NCBI RefSeq assembly: GCF_000337615.1
Contig: NZ_AOII01000044.1
Location: 104,527-138,785 of the forward strand
Reading direction: 5' to 3'
From: Natrinema pallidum DSM 3751
GTDB taxonomy: Archaea; Halobacteriota; Halobacteria; Halobacteriales; Natrialbaceae
DNA length: 34,259 bases
Part shown: positions 22,923-30,744 of the stretch, in pieces
How the letters are laid out: every line of letters starts with the position of its first letter
Numbering within the stretch: position 1 is the stretch's first letter
The notes under the pieces: generated by a model
The model's input: only the letters and a program-made list of their open reading frames with translations
The model's database searches: none
Told to the model about the DNA's origin: nothing
Position numbers and translations under genes: made by a program

Positions 22923-23579
22923 ATGACTGCTGTCTTGTTCGATATGGACGGTGTGCTGGTCGACAGCGAGGACTACTGGGTCGAGTTCCAGCGCGAGGAG
23001 ATTCTCCCGGCCACCGTCCCCGACGAAGCCGTCGCCGTCGCCGAAACGAGCGGGATGAACTTCCGTGAGATCTACGACTACCTCGACGACGAGTACGGCG
23101 CGGCCATCTCCAGAGCGGCGTTCGTCCAGCGGTTCACCGAGGCCGCCGAGGAGATCTATACCGAGCGTGCCGCCCTGCTCGACGGCCTCCACGATCTCCT
23201 CGCCGAACTCGACGACCGCGGCGTTCCGACCGCGCTCGTCTCCTCGTCGCCCCACGATTGGATCGGCATGGTCACGGAGCGCTTCGATCTCGAGACCGCG
23301 TTCGACCACGTGATCAGCGCCGACGACATCGACGCGGCGAGCAAGCCCGCGCCCGACATCTTCGAGTACGCCGCCGCCGAGATAGGCGTCCCGGCCGCGG
23401 ACTGCGTCGTCGTCGAAGATTCCGAGAACGGGATCGAGGCGGCCGCTCGAGCGGGAACGGTCGTGATCGCGTATCGGATCGACGCTCACGGCGACATCGA
23501 TCGGTCGCCCGCCGACGAGGTCGTGGCCTCGCCGGCGGCGCTTCGGGAGTGTACGCTGACCGTGGCGGAGCGACTGTAG
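22923..23579 (+). CDS. HAD-superfamily hydrolase (beta-phosphoglucomutase-like)
   Basis: A 218-residue haloacid-dehalogenase phosphatase of subfamily IA. Motif I is at the N-terminus (FDMDGVLVDSE, nucleophile Asp8 and acid/base Asp10). A helical cap follows. Motif II is LVSSSP, motif III is the Lys in ASKPAPDIF, and motif IV is VVVEDSENGIEAA. These motifs and the DSENGIEAAxxAG segment are typical of sugar-phosphate phosphatases and phosphomutases. The substrate is not predictable. The gene follows the DJ-1 protein gene and converges on the helicase gene. Confidence 0.92.
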   Translation: MTAVLFDMDGVLVDSEDYWVEFQREEILPATVPDEAVAVAETSGMNFREIYDYLDDEYGAAISRAAFVQRFTEAAEEIYTERAALLDGLHDLLAELDDRGVPTALVSSSPHDWIGMVTERFDLETAFDHVISADDIDAASKPAPDIFEYAAAEIGVPAADCVVVEDSENGIEAAARAGTVVIAYRIDAHGDIDRSPADEVVASPAALRECTLTVAERL

Positions 23580-23635
23580 CGGTCTTCCAGCCGTTCCGCG
23601 AGGATTCGTGGTGCTCGGTCACGGCTGCTCGGGGC

Positions 23636-26002
23636 TCACTCGACCGAGACCGTTCGTGTCTCGGCGTGGGGGACCAGCGGGACCTCGGGGAACGCCACGC
23701 TGACGGTGAACTCGAGTTCGTCGGCATCGGCACCGAAGACGCCGACCGGGACGCGCTCCTCGTCGCGCAGGTAGGTGCTCGTGCTCGTCATCTCGACGCC
23801 GTTGACCGTGACTCGAATGCCGGCGCGGCCGGGTTCGCCGACGTTTCGGACCGTCACTTCACGGACGTCGTTTTCGCCGGTCGCGACGGTTTCGGGGAAC
23901 TGTCCCCACTCGATCTCGAGCGCGGGCAGCGACTGGGCTCCCTCGTAGACGCGTTCGGCGATGCCTTCGGAGAGGCCGGCATCGACGAGTTCCTCGACGC
24001 CCGCGTCGACGACATCGCCAGGGGTCGACAGTCCTTCCGTCGCGAGTTTGCTCGCGCGACCCGACGCGACGCCGTCGATGGCGGTCAGGCCGACCGCGTC
24101 CTCGGCGACGCCGTTCTCGATGCGGGCCTCGATCCGGCGTGCGAGGTTCGCGGCGTGTGGTCCGACGAACCGATCGAGGAAGGCTCCGAGCGCCGAGACC
24201 AGTCGCGTCGCGTTGCGGCGGATGACCCACGCGTCACTGCGGAGTTCCGACGGCGTCGTTCCGCTCGCCGCACTGCGGAGGATCGCGAGCACCTTCCGCT
24301 GGCCGGCTTCGAGGTCGTCGGTGTCCTCGCCGACGAGGACCGCGCTGATCGCGTCGCGTTCGTCCTGCCGGGCCGAGACCGAATCGAACTCGGCGGCGGT
24401 CGCGACCGCCTCGAGAACGTCGCCGGTCGTCAACTCGTCGCCCCCGTCGGCATCGCCGCCGACGCGGTCACACAGCGCCGCGAAGCGGGCCGCCGTATCG
24501 AGTCGGAGGTAGTACTTCGAGGTCAACACGCCCCGCGGCGTGGCCTCGATCGAGAGTTCCTCGCCGGTCTCGACGAATCCGCGTTCGACCAGCCCCTCGA
24601 GACAGTCCCGGACCCGCTGTCGCAGGTTCGGGAAGTCGTAGTCGTCGGGTCTGGACTGGCCGCGGACGTAGTAAAAGGTCGTCTCGAGCCAGTCCATGAC
24701 GTCTTCGAGATCGGTGATCGTCCCCATCGCGATTTCGGCGTTGAGATGGGTCTCGAGGCTCTCCGCGAGTCGCGATTCGATCTCCTTGCCGTCGCGGAGC
24801 AGTCGCCGGTACTTGTCGGCCTCGGCCGAATCCGAGATCACCCAGCCGTAGCCGATGTCGTCGTACCCCGGACGGCCGGCGCGGCCGAGCATCTGGAGCA
24901 CGTCCAGGGGACTCATATCGACTTCGCCCTCGAGCGGGTCGTGGTGTTTCGTGTCCCGGATCACCACACAGCGGGCGGGCAGGTTGACGCCCCAGGCGAG
25001 CGTCGAGGTCGAAAAGAGTAGTTCGATGTGGCCCTCCTTGAACCACTCCTCGACGAGGTCGCGGTCGTTCTTCGAGAGCCCCGCGTGGTGGAAGGCGACG
25101 CCGTCGAGCACCGATTTACGGAGCGTGGCGTCGTCGAGGTCCTTCGAGTCGGTATGGAAATCGTAGTCGCCGCGAGCGCCCATCGGGATGTCGCGCTCCG
25201 CGATCTCGTCTCGAGCCTTCTTGGCGGCCTGGACGGTATCCTGCCGCGAGGAGACGAAGACCAGCGCCTGTCCGTCCTCCCGGAGGTGTGGCTCCGCGAG
25301 GTCCAGCGCCCGGTAGAGACGACGGTACTTGTCCGCAAAGGAGTTGTCGCCGTGGGTGTAGGTCTTGACGCCGGCGTTGAGTTCGACCGGCCGGTACTCC
25401 TCGCCGAACTCGAAGGTCGTCTCCTCGGGCGCATCGAGCCAGGCCGCCACGTCGTCGATGTTCGGCATCGTCGCCGAGAGCGCGACGATCCGGGGCTCAC
25501 AGAGCCGACGCAGGCGGGAAATGGTCACCTCGAGCACCGACCCCCGTCGATCGGCGTCGAGCAGATGGACTTCGTCGATCACGCAGACATCGATGTCGGT
25601 GACGAAGTCGTACCGTTGCGAATCGTGTTTGCGGGTCGCCGAGTCGAGTTTCTCGGGGGTCATCACGAGGATGTCCGCGCGTCGCGCGCGACGGGGGTTG
25701 AGATCGCGCTCGCCGGTGACGACGTAGACCGAGTAGTCCAGGTCTTCGAACCGGTCCCAGTCGTCTTCCTTCTCGTTGGTCAGCGCTCGCATCGGGGCGA
25801 TAAACAGCGCCGTGCCGCCGTCGGCGAGCGCCTTACAGATCGCCAGTTCCGCGAGCGCCGTCTTCCCCGAGGCCGTGGGCGCGCTCGCGACCACGTTCTC
25901 CTCGGACTCGAGCAGTGCGGGCAGTGCCTCGCGTTGCATCCGGTTGAACTCCTCGAAGGCAAACGCGTCGGCGAACTCGGGGAGAACCTCGGCGACCTCC
26001 AT
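23636..26002 (-). CDS. Ski2-type superfamily 2 helicase (Hel308-like)
   Basis: A 788-residue DNA/RNA helicase. Motif I is APTASGKT (about residue 41-48), followed by APMRALTNEKEDDW, VVTGERD, TPEKLDSATR, motif II DEVH, motif III LSATMPN, and motif VI QMLGRAGRPGYDD (about 370). These define the Ski2-like group to which Hel308 belongs. A winged-helix and ratchet (Sec63/Brl-like) region with helix-hairpin-helix sequence (GLTAIDGVASGRASKLATEGLSTPGDVVDAG) follows. The last 90 residues look like an extra immunoglobulin-like beta-sandwich (REVTVRNVGEPGRAGIRVTVNGVEM). Hel308 unwinds lagging strands at stalled replication forks; whether this paralogue does so is inferred. The first ATG is at 26002; a GTG one codon earlier is possible. 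Confidence 0.9.
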   Translation of the reverse strand: MEVAEVLPEFADAFAFEEFNRMQREALPALLESEENVVASAPTASGKTALAELAICKALADGGTALFIAPMRALTNEKEDDWDRFEDLDYSVYVVTGERDLNPRRARRADILVMTPEKLDSATRKHDSQRYDFVTDIDVCVIDEVHLLDADRRGSVLEVTISRLRRLCEPRIVALSATMPNIDDVAAWLDAPEETTFEFGEEYRPVELNAGVKTYTHGDNSFADKYRRLYRALDLAEPHLREDGQALVFVSSRQDTVQAAKKARDEIAERDIPMGARGDYDFHTDSKDLDDATLRKSVLDGVAFHHAGLSKNDRDLVEEWFKEGHIELLFSTSTLAWGVNLPARCVVIRDTKHHDPLEGEVDMSPLDVLQMLGRAGRPGYDDIGYGWVISDSAEADKYRRLLRDGKEIESRLAESLETHLNAEIAMGTITDLEDVMDWLETTFYYVRGQSRPDDYDFPNLRQRVRDCLEGLVERGFVETGEELSIEATPRGVLTSKYYLRLDTAARFAALCDRVGGDADGGDELTTGDVLEAVATAAEFDSVSARQDERDAISAVLVGEDTDDLEAGQRKVLAILRSAASGTTPSELRSDAWVIRRNATRLVSALGAFLDRFVGPHAANLARRIEARIENGVAEDAVGLTAIDGVASGRASKLATEGLSTPGDVVDAGVEELVDAGLSEGIAERVYEGAQSLPALEIEWGQFPETVATGENDVREVTVRNVGEPGRAGIRVTVNGVEMTSTSTYLRDEERVPVGVFGADADELEFTVSVAFPEVPLVPHAETRTVSVE

Positions 26003-26052
26003 CACACGGAAACGGGGGGTGCCGGGTCAAAGGCGTTTCCTTCGAGTCGTCG

Positions 26053-26643
26053 CTACTGTGCGTTGACGACGGCGGCGATCGCAGCGCCCGTGGTGGCGAA
26101 GACGAGCGGATACAACACGCCGCCGAGCACGATCGCGGGGACGAGTGCCGGCGCGATCGAACTGGTGGCCTCGATACCGAAGACGGACGCTTCCGCGGTG
26201 GATTCGGCGACGATCGCCCCGAGGCCGATGACCGCTGCGTAGCCGATCGTGACCGGCGCACCGGCGATGACGGCATCGCCGAGGTCGGTAACGGACCACC
26301 GCACGGCCAGCAACGCGCCGACCGCGAGCAACACGAGCGGCGGAACGACGTACAGGAGGTCGGCACCCGATTCGGCGATGAGATCGAGGACTTGCGTGCC
26401 GCTGAACGAGCCGACCTGACTACTGGCCTCGATGTCGACCATGTGGGCCTCGTAGAAGTACCACGCGACGCCCTTCCACTGGGCGACGTCCTCACCGAAG
26501 AGTTCGCGGACGTCACTCCCGACTAACAGGTACGTCACGAGATAGCCGATCGCGGCCGCGAAGACACCGAGCCCCGCACTCGCCGCGACGCTCGAGCCGC
26601 GCGAGATCGGTTCCCCGTCGGACGGTGTCGGTTTTGGAGACAT
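26053..26643 (-). CDS. Haloarchaeal membrane protein of unknown function
   Basis: A 196-residue protein with about five transmembrane segments: AGLGVFAAAIGYLVTYLLVG, LLYVVPPLVLLAVGALLAVRW, AVIAGAPVTIGYAAVIGLGAIV, ALVPAIVLGGVLYPLVFATTGAAIAAVV. Between the first and second lies an exposed loop of about 60 residues (SDVRELFGEDVAQWKGVAWYFYEAHMVDIE). This layout is common to a conserved family in halophilic archaea without an assigned role. I see no catalytic motif. It lies upstream of the helicase gene on the same strand with a 50-base gap, but the helicase has its own A/T-rich box, so co-transcription is uncertain. Confidence 0.72.
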   Translation of the reverse strand: MSPKPTPSDGEPISRGSSVAASAGLGVFAAAIGYLVTYLLVGSDVRELFGEDVAQWKGVAWYFYEAHMVDIEASSQVGSFSGTQVLDLIAESGADLLYVVPPLVLLAVGALLAVRWSVTDLGDAVIAGAPVTIGYAAVIGLGAIVAESTAEASVFGIEATSSIAPALVPAIVLGGVLYPLVFATTGAAIAAVVNAQ

Positions 26644-26754
26644 TGTATACTCGCAGGAAGTCAGTTGGTCTAATGGGTCTTGTGGTCCCCCACATGTGGC
26701 CGCTCCCGGACCGGATCAGCGGGTGGCGTGAGTCGACGCTCCCGCCCGTCCCCG

Positions 26755-27270
26755 TTAGACGGCCGACCCGTCGGTCGTGACGGTCTCGAGTTGGTCACTG
26801 AGTCGGCTGCTGGCCCGGTCGGGCTTGGGGACGCGTTCGAAGACGAGTTCCGGATCTCCCGAGCCGGCGGTGTAGACGGTTAGATCGCCGTAGCCTAGCA
26901 GGCGACCGAGTCCGGACTGGCGCAGGCTGATGTTCTGGACGCGCTCGAGGCGAAACTGGGTGACGTCCCGCGAGACGATTCCCCGCTTTGTGTAGAGTTC
27001 GGCGGAGGTGATGACGTAGCGGGTGTTCGTCCAGACGAGATAGCGGGCGAACGCGAGTACCGTACCGGTGACCGTCACGAGGACGCCGATGATCGTCAAG
27101 AGGCCGACGCCGTCGGCCCCGCTCCAGCCGATGACGAGGAAGCCGGCGAGCGCGAGCGCGACCCCGACCGGCAGCGTCGACCCCATCGCGACCGGGTGTG
27201 GACGGCTCTCCCAGACGATATCCTCGTCGTCGCTGATGTGGAACCAGTCGGGTGTCGAGCCGAAGGCCAT
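26755..27270 (-). CDS. Bacterial-type PH domain membrane protein
   Basis: A 171-residue protein with an N-terminal tail, two transmembrane helices (TLPVGVALALAGFLVIGW, LTIIGVLVTVTGTVLAFARYLVW) and a bacterial pleckstrin-homology (bPH2, YdbS/YdbT-like) domain. The domain reads TNTRYVITSAELYTKRGIVSRDVTQFRLERVQNISLRQSGLGRLLGYGDLTVYTAGSG. The combination of membrane anchor, 'RYxIT', 'RVQNISxxQSxxxRLLGYGDL' and a following Gly is diagnostic of this family. The function is unknown; related proteins are linked to membrane stress. The gene is divergent from lipA across a 150-base promoter region. Confidence 0.9.
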   Translation of the reverse strand: MAFGSTPDWFHISDDEDIVWESRPHPVAMGSTLPVGVALALAGFLVIGWSGADGVGLLTIIGVLVTVTGTVLAFARYLVWTNTRYVITSAELYTKRGIVSRDVTQFRLERVQNISLRQSGLGRLLGYGDLTVYTAGSGDPELVFERVPKPDRASSRLSDQLETVTTDGSAV

Positions 27271-27389
27271 CGGGCCCGCCTATTCCACACCCGTCCGTAA
27301 AGCTATCGGGGAACGGAGCGATTAATCGCGGTACGATCGAACGCGTTGATCGGCGAAATCGCGAACGCCGCGGCTTCGGCGACCACCAC

Positions 27390-27400
27390 GGTTTTTCACT
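27390..27400 (+). promoter_or_regulatory. Probable TATA box of lipA
   Basis: GGTTTTTCACT is centred about 26 bases before the ATG of lipA (27421). That predicts transcription starting at or just before the start codon, a leaderless mRNA. Confidence 0.5.
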
Positions 27401-27405
27401 GCCCG

Positions 27406-27420
27406 ACCCCATGATGGGGT
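27406..27420. promoter_or_regulatory. Palindrome abutting the lipA start codon
   Basis: ACCCCATGATGGGGT is a perfect inverted repeat of 7 bp around one central base. It ends at the base before the lipA ATG and lies between TATA box and predicted transcript start. That position suits a repressor operator. Its sequence differs from the palindrome before pdhA. Confidence 0.5.
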
Positions 27421-28389
27421 ATGAGTCGCGCGCGCAAGCCCGACTGGCTGAAAAGTCGGCCACCGTCGGGGCAGGAGTTCGCCGGCATCCGAGAGACGCT
27501 GCGGGAGCACGACCTCCACACCGTCTGTGAGGAGGCCAACTGTCCGAACCTGGGCGAGTGCTGGTCGGGCCGATCGGGACCCGACGGAGACGACAGCCGC
27601 GGCGGCACGGCTACCTTCATGTTGATGGGTGATCGCTGCTCTCGAGCCTGCAACTTCTGTGACGTCCAGACGGGCGGCATGGAGGCGCTCGACCCCGACG
27701 AACCGGAAAACGTCGCCGATGCCGTCGCCGAAATCGGCCTCGACTACGTCGTCCTCACGAGCGTCGACCGCGACGACCTCCCGGATCAGGGCGCGGGCCA
27801 CTTCGCCGAGACGATCCGCGAGATCAAAGCCCGTCATCCCGGCATCCTCGTCGAGGTCCTGATTCCGGACTTTCAGGGCGAGCCGGAACTCGTCCGGAAG
27901 ATCATCGACGCCGAACCCGACGTGATCGCCCACAACGTCGAGACCGTCGAGCGCCTGCAGTTCCCGGTCCGAGACCGGCGTGCGGGCTACGAGCAGTCCC
28001 TGTCGGTGCTCGAGCAGGTCGAGCGGGAAAGCGACATTTACACCAAGACCTCGGTCATGCTCGGTCACGGCGAGTACGATCACGAGGTCTACCAGACCTT
28101 GGCGGACCTGCGCGAGCGCGGCGTCGACATCGTTACCCTGGGCCAGTATCTGCGCCCCTCGCGGGATCACCTCGAGGTCCGGCGCTACGACCATCCGGAC
28201 AAGTACGAGACGTGGCGTCGCGTCGCCGAGGAGGAGTTAGGCTTCCTGTACTGTGCCAGCGGTCCGATGGTGCGGTCGTCGTACAAGGCCGGCGAACTGT
28301 TCGTCGATGCCGTTTTGCGGGAGGGCAAGAGCGTCGCAGCGGCGAGAGCCGATGCGCGCCGAACGGAGCCCCGACAGACCGAGTCCTGA
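27421..28389 (+). CDS. lipA: Lipoyl synthase
   Basis: A 322-residue radical-SAM enzyme. It inserts two sulfur atoms into a protein-bound octanoyl group, giving the lipoyl cofactor needed by E2 subunits. Both iron-sulfur sites are visible: the auxiliary cluster Cys36, Cys41 and Cys47 ([12 protein letters not shown]) and the radical-SAM triad Cys73, Cys77 and Cys80 (CSRACNFC). The segments [31 protein letters not shown] and [13 protein letters not shown] are the usual LipA signatures. A short Gly/Asp-rich insertion ([14 protein letters not shown]) sits between the two Cys motifs. The gene is followed 253 bases later by pdhABC, whose E2 subunit is the expected target. Confidence 0.97.
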   Translation: MSRARKPDWLKSRPPSGQEFAGIRETLREHDLHTVCEEANCPNLGECWSGRSGPDGDDSRGGTATFMLMGDRCSRACNFCDVQTGGMEALDPDEPENVADAVAEIGLDYVVLTSVDRDDLPDQGAGHFAETIREIKARHPGILVEVLIPDFQGEPELVRKIIDAEPDVIAHNVETVERLQFPVRDRRAGYEQSLSVLEQVERESDIYTKTSVMLGHGEYDHEVYQTLADLRERGVDIVTLGQYLRPSRDHLEVRRYDHPDKYETWRRVAEEELGFLYCASGPMVRSSYKAGELFVDAVLREGKSVAAARADARRTEPRQTES

Positions 28390-28438
28390 GCGGCCGGCCC
28401 GCGTGATCGCCGAGTCGCGCGTGCGACCGAACTGTGGG

Positions 28439-28482
28439 TTCGTCCAGTCCCAGCCGGTAACTGAGTGTGGGATTGGACGAAT
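28439..28482. repeat. Imperfect 14-bp inverted repeat between lipA and pdhA
   Basis: TTCGTCCAGTCCCA at 28439-28452 pairs with TGGGATTGGACGAA at 28468-28481 around a 15-base loop, with one G-U pair in RNA. It lies 50 bases after lipA. It could end lipA transcription, but it is followed by TAAAAACAAA and not by a T-tract, so a terminator role is doubtful on the plus strand. It may be a protein-binding site or the remnant of a small palindromic element. Confidence 0.45.
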
Positions 28483-28576
28483 AAAAACAAATAGGCTGTT
28501 CGGCTCATCCCTGTCCATACTTGTCCGCCGTCGTACGATGGTTTTCGAGCGGATGGCAAGAATATCACTGATAGTA

Positions 28577-28624
28577 AACTATTTGGGAAACTCCTTTACC
28601 CTGAGCGATACTCACACTGAGTAT
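28577..28624 (+). promoter_or_regulatory. pdhABC promoter region with palindromic operator
   Basis: A/T-rich candidates for the TATA box are ACTATTTG (28578-28585) and CTTTACC (28594-28600). Immediately after them lies ATACTCACACTGAGTAT (28608-28624), a perfect 7-bp inverted repeat around three bases, covering the predicted transcript start. This is the clearest operator-like site in the window by symmetry and position. It lies 19-35 bases before the GTG start of pdhA. Confidence 0.6.
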
Positions 28625-28642
28625 GTACAGGTGGGTCTTCCC

Positions 28643-29749
28643 GTGAGTACGTTACAGCGCGATCCGCAGGAACGAGTACAGATCCTTGACGACGCCGGCC
28701 GCGTCCGAGAGGGTGCCGAGGTACCCGACCTCTCCGAGGACCAACTCGTCGAGATGTACGAACAGATGCGACTCGTCCGTCGCTTCGACGAACGAGCCGT
28801 CAGCCTCCAGCGACAGGGGCGGATGGGGACGTATCCGCCACTATCGGGGCAGGAAGGCGCACAGATCGGCAGTGCCCATGCCCTGGCCGACGACGATTGG
28901 GTCTTCCCCAGTTACCGCGAACACGGTGTCGGGCTGGTCCGGGGGCTGTCCTTGGAGCGCACCTTGCTCTACTGGATGGGCCACGAGCAAGGCAACTACA
29001 TCCCCGAGGACGTCAACATGTTTTCGGTCGCCGTTCCTATCGCGACCCAGATTCCGCACGCGACCGGCGCGGCCTGGGCCTCGAAACTGCGAGACGAAGA
29101 GAAGGCGTTCATCTGTTACTTCGGCGACGGAGCTACCTCGGAAGGGGACTTCCACGAGGGCCTGAACTTCGCCGGCGTCTTCGACACGCCGAACGTCTTC
29201 TTCTGTAATAACAACCAGTGGGCGATCTCGGTCCCCCGCGAGCGCCAGACGGCCAGCGCCACGCTGGCCCAGAAGGCCACCGCCTACGGCTTCGAGGGCG
29301 TGCAGGTCGACGGCATGGACCCGCTCGCTGTGTACAAGGTCACCAAGGAAGCCGTCGAGAAGGCCAAAAACCCCGGCGCGGACGAACTGCGGCCGACGCT
29401 GATCGAGGCGGTCCAGTACCGATTCGGGGCACACACCACGGCCGACGACCCGTCGGTCTACCGCACCGACGAGGAGGTCGAACGGTGGAAGCAGAAGGAC
29501 CCCATCCCGCGTCTCGAGACGTATCTCCGATCGACCGGCATCCTCGACGACGAGCGAGTCGACACGATCGAGTCGCGGATCGAGGAGGCAGTCGCCGACG
29601 CCATCGACGCCGCGGAGTCGGTCGAACGGCCCGACCCCGAGGAGATCTTCGCGCACGTGTACGAGGGGATGCCTCGACGGCTACAACGACAACTCGAGTA
29701 CTTCGAGTCGGTTCGCGAGAAGCACGGCGACGACGTGCTCTTGGAGTGA
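28643..29749 (+). CDS. pdhA: Pyruvate dehydrogenase E1 component, alpha subunit
   Basis: A 368-residue thiamine-diphosphate-dependent E1 alpha chain that decarboxylates a 2-oxo acid in the dehydrogenase complex. The cofactor-binding motif starts with GDG at residues 161-163 and ends near NNNQWA ([31 protein letters not shown]). [13 protein letters not shown] is the usual haloarchaeal N-terminus, which supports the GTG at 28643 over earlier in-frame codons. A second GTG at 28631 would add four residues. A 7-codon micro-ORF (ATG at 28623, peptide MYRWVFP) ends with TGA overlapping this GTG by three bases (GTGA), which may couple translation. The pdhB ATG follows the stop after 4 bases. 2-oxoisovalerate or another branched 2-oxo acid is an alternative substrate. 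Confidence 0.95.
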   Translation: MSTLQRDPQERVQILDDAGRVREGAEVPDLSEDQLVEMYEQMRLVRRFDERAVSLQRQGRMGTYPPLSGQEGAQIGSAHALADDDWVFPSYREHGVGLVRGLSLERTLLYWMGHEQGNYIPEDVNMFSVAVPIATQIPHATGAAWASKLRDEEKAFICYFGDGATSEGDFHEGLNFAGVFDTPNVFFCNNNQWAISVPRERQTASATLAQKATAYGFEGVQVDGMDPLAVYKVTKEAVEKAKNPGADELRPTLIEAVQYRFGAHTTADDPSVYRTDEEVERWKQKDPIPRLETYLRSTGILDDERVDTIESRIEEAVADAIDAAESVERPDPEEIFAHVYEGMPRRLQRQLEYFESVREKHGDDVLLE

Positions 29750-29753
29750 TATC

Positions 29754-30743
29754 ATGGCAGCAGAATCAGAGAACCTTACGCTGGTACAGGCGGTACGGGA
29801 CGGATTACACACCGAAATGGAACGTGACGACGATGTCGTCGTCATGGGGGAGGACGTCGGCAAGAACGGCGGCGTCTTCCGCGCGACCGAGGGGCTCCAC
29901 GACGAGTTCGGGGACAACCGGGTCGTCGACACACCGCTTGCGGAGTCGGGGATCATCGGGACGGCCATTGGGATGGCCGCCTACGGGATGCGACCGGTTC
30001 CCGAGATCCAGTTTCTGGGATTCATCTACCCCGGCTTCGACCAGATCGTTTCGCACGCGGCGCGCCTGCGGACGCGCTCGCGCGGGCAGTACACGTGTCC
30101 GATGGTCATCCGTGCCCCCTACGGCGGCGGGATTCGCGCGCCGGAACACCACTCCGAGTCGAGCGAAGCGATGTTCGCCCACCAGCCCGGGCTCAAGGTC
30201 GTCATCCCGTCGACTCCATACGACACCAAGGGGCTGTTGACCAGCGCGATCCGCAGTCCGGATCCGGTGGTCTTCCTCGAGCCGAAACTCATCTACCGGG
30301 CATTCCGCGAAGAGGTGCCGACGGAATCGTACGAGGTCCCGATCGGCGAAGCGGCCGTCCGTCGCGAGGGGACCGATATCTCGGTCTACACCTGGGGCGC
30401 GATGACCCGGCCGACGCTCGAGGCCGCCGAGAGCCTCGCCGACGAGGGGATCGACGCCGAGGTCGTCGACCTCCGAACGGTGTCGCCCCTCGACGAGGAG
30501 ACGATCGTGGAGTCCTTCGAGAAGACCGGTCGCGCGGCGGTCGTCCACGAAGCCCCGAAGACGGGCGGACTGGGGGCGGAAATCGCCGCAACCCTGCAGG
30601 AGGAGGCGCTCCTGTATCAGGAAGCGCCGGTCGAGCGCATCACGGGCTTTGACACGCCGTTCCCGCTGTACGCGCTCGAGGACTACTACCTGCCCGAACC
30701 GGCGCGCATCGAAGACGGCATTCGAGACGCGGTGGAGTTCTAA
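29754..30743 (+). CDS. pdhB: Pyruvate dehydrogenase E1 component, beta subunit
   Basis: A 329-residue E1 beta chain. The segments VRDGLHTEMERDDDVVVMGEDVGKNGGVFRATEGL, DTPLAESGIIGTAIGMAAYGMRPVPEIQF, APYGGGIRAPEHHSES, and VVDLRTVSPLDEETI...VVHEAPKTGGLGAEI are the conserved family signatures. The first contains the glutamate that activates thiamine diphosphate. It forms an alpha2-beta2 heterotetramer with PdhA. The spacing is 4 bases from pdhA and 1 base to pdhC, so the three genes are one operon. The substrate of haloarchaeal complexes is hard to predict because 2-oxo acids other than pyruvate are also used by related operons. Confidence 0.95.
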   Translation: MAAESENLTLVQAVRDGLHTEMERDDDVVVMGEDVGKNGGVFRATEGLHDEFGDNRVVDTPLAESGIIGTAIGMAAYGMRPVPEIQFLGFIYPGFDQIVSHAARLRTRSRGQYTCPMVIRAPYGGGIRAPEHHSESSEAMFAHQPGLKVVIPSTPYDTKGLLTSAIRSPDPVVFLEPKLIYRAFREEVPTESYEVPIGEAAVRREGTDISVYTWGAMTRPTLEAAESLADEGIDAEVVDLRTVSPLDEETIVESFEKTGRAAVVHEAPKTGGLGAEIAATLQEEALLYQEAPVERITGFDTPFPLYALEDYYLPEPARIEDGIRDAVEF

Positions 30744-30744
30744 C

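Noticed and set aside
23258..25021. A 587-codon open frame on the plus strand
   Set aside because: It overlaps the HAD gene in another frame and is antisense to the helicase. It has no recognisable motifs.
28439..28492. Intrinsic terminator after lipA
   Set aside because: The hairpin is strong, but the following bases are A-rich, not T-rich, on the plus strand. It was therefore listed as an inverted repeat.
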